From DATLMR01 sp035634255 (GTDB lineage Bacteria > Acidobacteriota > Blastocatellia > UBA7656), in NCBI GenBank assembly GCA_035634255.1, contig DASQDI010000061.1, positions 1 to 64,000 of the forward strand: a stretch of DNA of 64,000 nt. The letters run 5' to 3'. Position 1 is the stretch's first letter, and every line of letters starts with the position of its first letter. A program made the position numbers and the translations under genes. The notes below the pieces were generated by a model that was not told the DNA's origin, ran no database searches, and saw only the letters and a list, made by a program, of their open reading frames with translations. Positions 60,501 through 64,000 of the stretch are shown here, in pieces.

Positions 60501-61118
60501 TTACTGTTGCCGCCTGCCATTTACGAACTGGAGCCCCTCGACCGCAGCATAGGCGTCGTCGTGCGTGACCCCCGTTCAGCCTCCGTTAATGGCCTGCGTA
60601 TCTACAAAACGGATCAGCCGTCACAGGTCGCCGACGTGCGCTCGATGACGCTGATTCACGGCACGATACCCTTCACGCACCAAAGGATCGAAACGCTGCC
60701 GGCGGGAAACGGCACCCCGGCGCGCCTGAGATTTGTCGACGGAAAAGTTCAGGTGGGTGTCCAGTATTTTTACCGGGTTATTTTCGCGGACGAGTTCGGA
60801 AACCTCTCGCAAGCGAGCGAACCGATGGCCGCAACGCCTCGTTCCTTCGCGCCGCCCCAGCCGCCGACCCTTTCCGCCGAACGGACCGCGACCGGCACAG
60901 TCAATCTTTCGTGGCAGGCTGATCACGACGAAGGTCAGGTGAAGGTGCAACGAAAACGCTCGGGCGAAGGGCAATGGCTCGACGTCACGCCGGACTGGCT
61001 CTCACCGACGGGTACCGCCGTGGACGCCGACGCCGCCGGAATTGTGGCCCATCGCCTTCTCCTGCGTGATGCCAAAGGACGTGTTGTCTATTCCGAACTG
61101 ATAATTACCGAGGCCTAA
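57525..61118 (+). CDS. Large multidomain protein with fibronectin-III-like segments, unknown function
   Basis: 1197 residues from ATG 57525, one base inside the stop of the preceding gene, with GGAGG at 57513-57517. No signal peptide or membrane segment. Several stretches look like fibronectin type III or Ig domains, with paired features such as VQLDWQAPSG...YAGYHVFRR (about 420-470), VVLGWPKIPGVHQFNVYRVE (about 850-880), YVYRIQPLSALGE and VNLSWQADHDEGQVKVQRKR near the end. The N-terminal 300 residues are unfamiliar and include SFEYTLISERGWSRMILPAEEPWGS. It probably mediates protein-protein contacts in an assembly formed with its two operon neighbours (inference). Confidence 0.65.
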   Translation: MPFQSKRISLTALGIDGSVPGMEKGNHLRIGFDPRMGFPPCGFVLYRRAHQTGPTRELNFDRLFSEKISAPFRHGYLQDNLAVFHSDAPPERGAQGGVYFRNPILGISFRSSPFMPDSDPKVCEVRLKVRWEEGVVTVRAFDDRYDNNGFRKVLVAHQQQSAGIEDSFELRADLISLVEIQAPEGAELISFEYTLISERGWSRMILPAEEPWGSFKDIPLLLPTPEFVSATSSGYPTCPELEFPQEASVIEKDLPVTRLKTGFVARESDDDVHGEYDDIAKCLDVYLGPDRERFKELLESLRAIQAVPPAQQLELTITNPGDDDESSTFAPLPMILTGAVDYAFARLIGLAAIDTEQPPAGVKSLDYMVEAQWAPEVRHFWITHDVFPGRDGLLAEPQAPEATPVLDVTRPGSVKTNVQLDWQAPSGLALLDRANQYAGYHVFRRQGEDVRDRVRLTESKDELTGILTPDLLLLGEIQGDEPTPPPPAEAGHYLDRPPAYESFQYGLQAQDLFGRRSKITWTEKIEVPVLVDPPPVSDLFSFYLDTEDPGQAELDAHAAEILNATGQSGFAGTALLISFRYPKASIDAISGDVASFNISYRHGRPNELVGTLSTPVIVGPIPTQATAPVVADTELATVTPVPIGINGFGGERSRGTLASHGEYFAVESATRLGTNLVRLRVRARRDYLPQIGEASLSIGRGGPGVTPHPLFVSPREPATWTGFDLRHPQGAGDQRPVRLSATNNSVLSPLPVAVTGSQLVVSRTVEPPANLPEGEAGVPSDWVYRIVVKDIELPLPTGLTEYPGAVTVQVVSGANRRSELPAPAYVLRRAYGAPPPLTELATSEFVTAGRPDFEGRIGVVLGWPKIPGVHQFNVYRVEVPKLLRARGEDLQLAENLFENGTNRAQVKLLGGQIASIPSFTLVTPVAIAPETDPEAPTRHRWIDRIAAPRDQSYVYRIQPLSALGEEAPWPPDSAADNENRSRCILVLQKNRDLLLPPAIYELEPLDRSIGVVVRDPRSASVNGLRIYKTDQPSQVADVRSMTLIHGTIPFTHQRIETLPAGNGTPARLRFVDGKVQVGVQYFYRVIFADEFGNLSQASEPMAATPRSFAPPQPPTLSAERTATGTVNLSWQADHDEGQVKVQRKRSGEGQWLDVTPDWLSPTGTAVDADAAGIVAHRLLLRDAKGRVVYSELIITEA

Positions 61119-61122
61119 CTAC

Positions 61123-64000
61123 ATGGGAATATGGAGCTGGTTCGCCAACCGAATCGATCATTTCATTCACGATCCGACGGACAACGTTAACAATGGCCTG
61201 ATCGCTAACCCGTTTCTCGTGAAGCAAACTCCGGTCGCGGATCACTATAAAATCGGCGGCGAGTTCGGGGAGGTTGAGGGGACTGCTCAGCGCACGAGCA
61301 TCGAGTTTTGGGCCGCGCATGATCAGGGATTGGTTCACGTCGGGCTTGAGACTCCCGACGAGAATCAACCCTCGTACGCCCTGGCGGCAATTACCAATGG
61401 CCTGCTTCGCCTGGTTCCGCAGGGCCAGACATTTGTGGTCCCACGAACCGACCGGCACCCTAGCGGCAAGATAGAAGTAAGCGGCCCGGCTTACATTTTG
61501 GAAAGCCTGGACACGGCCGTAGATTCGTTCCGCGCGAAACTCAACGGAGACATTTGGATTGAAGGCGGGCTCGCGCCGCCGAACCGGCCCATGCCCGCCG
61601 TTATCGTCTATGAAAACGTAGAAATATCCAACGACCTCGACGAGTTGATCAAGACCTGGTACCGGCTTGAGAAGAAGCTGCCGTTCTGGACGGAAACACG
61701 AGTCAATGAACTGGTCGCGTCATGGAAACTCGGAGGATCGACCGCGTACGTGAAAGCCGGCTATCCCATCGGTCAGCCCGCCGCGACCCTGCCCGCCGGG
61801 GTGGTGCGCCCGGCCGGCGTCCCTGCGGAGGCCCGCTACGTCGCGATCACAGTCTATGACGAGTTCGGCGTTCCGATTGATCTGGGCTGGCTGTTGCGGC
61901 ATGCGGACACCCACGCGGAGAATGAAATCTTTGACAACCTCGTCGTCCCCAATGTTGAGATATTTCGGAAGGACCCGGTGCGCGCGAAGTTAACGCGACG
62001 CGACGTCATCGACCTCCGCGACGAGTACGGACTTCCCTACCGCAACCGGTCGTTCAGGAGATTTAACGAGGCCGACTTTCCTCCATTGACTTCCGTCTTC
62101 GACAAAGACGAGGCAGACCTGGTTCTCGCCACCGAACCGGACACCACGGGGCCCGAGGGAATCTGGCTCGGCCCGGAAGTGAGCGCAGGGAATGCGGTCG
62201 TGATCCAGGGGGTCGGGTTGAAGGACCACCTGCTCGCGTTTTTACCGAGCTGCTCGTCTTCTTCCGTGGCGATCAAGCTGCGAGGTTATCCGGGAGATTA
62301 CCACCGCATCATCGCTCTGCCTTTAAACAAATGGTTTCCCGAACAGCCGAATGCGCGACCCGAGCACGCGCTCAAGCGGTTCCACCTCGGCTGCCGCGTA
62401 ACGCCCTTAATCGATGGCCAATCGATGTTGGCAGCCGCTGCCGATGCTTTGCGCGCAACCTACGAGCGCGGCGAATCCGACCCGCCAAGCCCGGTAAACC
62501 TGCGCCCGCCTGAAGACCGGGCCGACTCCTGCGTCTGGCTGTGTAACTGGCAAATCTCTCCGGCAACTTACCCTTACGGAGGCTCCGCGGCTCTGTACGA
62601 AGCTCTAGATCCGGTAACGCATCCTGAGCTTGCGCAACAGCTTGAGCAAGGCCTGCACCCATACCCGCCGGGCAGCCTTGGCTTTTACTTGCAGAGTGCT
62701 ATCGCCGCGGGAGTGGATGTTCGGCTGATGCCCTGGTACGCAATCTTCGGACAGACTGTGCGAGATCAGAATATTGAAATCGCCCGGAGTATTAACCGCT
62801 TCTACGACCTTAACGGCTATCACACGCCGAACGGTCCGGGTTCCGACGCTCAGCGCGCGCCTCACACCGCTGCCGGGCCTGATCGGAGTCGCGGCTTTGC
62901 CTTCGTTGACGACGTTACGCGCAGCGAAGGTTCCCACCCTCAAAAAGTCAGCTTCATCCGAAATCGCTACGGCGACTTCGCTTTCGTCGGTGGTATCGAC
63001 ATGCTGCCGAGCCGCTGGGACACGAACATGCACCTGTCCCCTGAAGAGCGCAAGGCGAAGATATCGGCGGTGGCGGAAGAGATTGCAGGCTGGCATGACG
63101 TGCATGCCATGCTGGAAGGCCCCGTTGTGCTGGACGTGGCGAAGAACTTTTTCCAGCGCTGGAACGCATTCGTTGCCGACCCGCCCGACGACCTGGAAGA
63201 ATACCCGGTAGACCTCTCGGGGATCACCCCGATTCAGGCGCTTCCGAATGTTCCGGATGAAGGGGTGCCTGACTGGCCCGGACCTGACTCAGAACTTGCG
63301 TTCGACGCTCCCATCGATGCTCACGTAACACTCGACCGCGGGGGCGAAGGACGCCGAACTCGGCGCGCGACGCAAGTGTGCGCTATCGTCAGGACCATCC
63401 CGCCATTCATCGACGCTTACAATACTTTCGTGAAAGCACGGCCGGTACCCGATGACGGAGAGCCCATCGGAGAGCTCGGTTGCAGGGCGTCGTACATGCA
63501 GGCCCTGCAAAACGCGCGTCACTACATTTATCTGGAGGATCAATATTTCGTCGAACCCGAGTTCGTTAACCTGCTGATCGCACGGTTGACCGATCCCGAT
63601 CCCGGACAACGCCTGCGCAGACTGTTCGTGGTGGTCCCGCATGTTCTCGCCGACCAGGACGTTGTGGACGCGATCTATCACCACTTCCGCAGGCAACACC
63701 TGCTACTTATCCGGCAGGCCGTGCGAAACAGGCTTGCCGCGGACCGAAGCATAGATCCCGCGACCGTGCCGCAGGAGGATATTGACAAGATCTTCACCCT
63801 AGCGCACCTCCAGCACCCGAGCGGGTCGGAGATCTACCTGCACGCGAAACACATGATCGTGGATGACATATGGATGGTCATCTCTTCGTCAAACTTCTCG
63901 CGCCGCGGGATGACTTACGAGACGGAAATGGGCGTGACTATCTCAGACGCCGAGGTGGAGGATGGGGTACGCAAGTCGGTGAGGGACCACCGCATTCGTT
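61123..64000 (+). CDS. Phospholipase D-like protein, partial, first HKD motif degenerate
   Basis: At least 959 residues, running off the right edge; ATG 61123 is 4 nt after the stop of the previous gene with GAGG upstream. Residues 1-400 are a non-PLD head. The PLD-like part starts near FHLGCRVTPLIDGQSMLAAA and DSCVWLCNWQIS. The first catalytic region reads SHPQKVSFIRN at 604-614: aligned with the usual HHQKxxxxD, the catalytic His is Pro606 and the Asp is Arg613, while the following AFVGGIDML...RWD and WHDVHAMLEGP are retained. The second motif HAKHMIVDD (His907, Lys909, Asp914) and SSSNFSRRGM are intact. Probably membrane-lipid or phosphodiester directed; activity uncertain. No signal peptide. 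Confidence 0.8.
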   Translation, partial: MGIWSWFANRIDHFIHDPTDNVNNGLIANPFLVKQTPVADHYKIGGEFGEVEGTAQRTSIEFWAAHDQGLVHVGLETPDENQPSYALAAITNGLLRLVPQGQTFVVPRTDRHPSGKIEVSGPAYILESLDTAVDSFRAKLNGDIWIEGGLAPPNRPMPAVIVYENVEISNDLDELIKTWYRLEKKLPFWTETRVNELVASWKLGGSTAYVKAGYPIGQPAATLPAGVVRPAGVPAEARYVAITVYDEFGVPIDLGWLLRHADTHAENEIFDNLVVPNVEIFRKDPVRAKLTRRDVIDLRDEYGLPYRNRSFRRFNEADFPPLTSVFDKDEADLVLATEPDTTGPEGIWLGPEVSAGNAVVIQGVGLKDHLLAFLPSCSSSSVAIKLRGYPGDYHRIIALPLNKWFPEQPNARPEHALKRFHLGCRVTPLIDGQSMLAAAADALRATYERGESDPPSPVNLRPPEDRADSCVWLCNWQISPATYPYGGSAALYEALDPVTHPELAQQLEQGLHPYPPGSLGFYLQSAIAAGVDVRLMPWYAIFGQTVRDQNIEIARSINRFYDLNGYHTPNGPGSDAQRAPHTAAGPDRSRGFAFVDDVTRSEGSHPQKVSFIRNRYGDFAFVGGIDMLPSRWDTNMHLSPEERKAKISAVAEEIAGWHDVHAMLEGPVVLDVAKNFFQRWNAFVADPPDDLEEYPVDLSGITPIQALPNVPDEGVPDWPGPDSELAFDAPIDAHVTLDRGGEGRRTRRATQVCAIVRTIPPFIDAYNTFVKARPVPDDGEPIGELGCRASYMQALQNARHYIYLEDQYFVEPEFVNLLIARLTDPDPGQRLRRLFVVVPHVLADQDVVDAIYHHFRRQHLLLIRQAVRNRLAADRSIDPATVPQEDIDKIFTLAHLQHPSGSEIYLHAKHMIVDDIWMVISSSNFSRRGMTYETEMGVTISDAEVEDGVRKSVRDHRIR

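Noticed and set aside
62605..63699. Minus-strand open frames at the right end of the window
   Set aside because: They are antisense to the phospholipase D-like gene, whose plus-strand frame is open from 61123 to the edge and has clear motifs.

Overview
The window looks like chromosomal DNA of a soil-type Acidobacteriota, probably class Blastocatellia. This is an inference from gene content: an Oar-like TonB-dependent receptor with an N-terminal carboxypeptidase-regulatory-like domain (plus the tail of a second one at the left edge), four large FtsX/MacB-type permeases of which three sit next to a PadR regulator, a DUF3500 protein and many secreted hydrolases. No rRNA, tRNA, CRISPR array, transposase or integrase was seen.

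Layout. 0-4 kb: receptor tail, secreted amidohydrolase, flavin amine oxidase. 4-8 kb: a signalling island with three stand-alone receiver proteins, a MetOD1-type protein translationally coupled to a PAS hybrid histidine kinase, and a small HTH protein. 8.4-11.2 kb: two divergent secreted proteins that share a C-terminal-type domain, with a tandem 39-bp-period repeat between them. 11.4-17.7 kb: small minus-strand genes (glycolipid-binding, RibD/DHFR-like, GNAT), an MltF-like lytic transglycosylase and an S15/CocE hydrolase. 18-25 kb: a glycine-rich small protein, PPK2, a hydrolase, a methyltransferase and the large receptor. 25-31.5 kb: a PPOX remnant, a permease, a fragment of a serine hydrolase gene, a dienelactone hydrolase, and a coupled EF-hand protein/DUF3500 pair. 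31.6-37.9 kb: six consecutive minus-strand genes (GrpB, serine hydrolase, esterase, P1 peptidase, HEPN-like protein, conserved hypothetical). 38-41 kb: alkyl sulfatase and a PPOX enzyme. 41-52 kb: three PadR-permease units. 52 kb to the right edge: a tightly coupled three-gene operon of very large unfamiliar proteins ending in a phospholipase D-like protein.

Most notable result: many of the small minus-strand genes are separated by palindromic elements of about 90 bp. These begin and end with boxes fitting the integron attC core signatures (RYYYAAC and GTTRRRY), and two genes have their TAA stop inside the box. No integrase is present, so this resembles a CALIN-type gene-cassette array (attC clusters lacking an integrase), partly decayed and broken into sections at about 11.4-15, 28.5, 32-38 and 40.5-41.2 kb. 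Cargo includes a low-GC HEPN-motif protein, a possible RNase, and a decayed second copy of the serine hydrolase cassette that extends into its attC-like box.

The second candidate novel system is the operon at 52237-64000. It encodes a 1762-residue beta-rich protein, a 1197-residue protein with fibronectin-III-like segments, and a phospholipase D-like protein whose first HKD motif has lost its catalytic His while the second is intact. None has a signal peptide.
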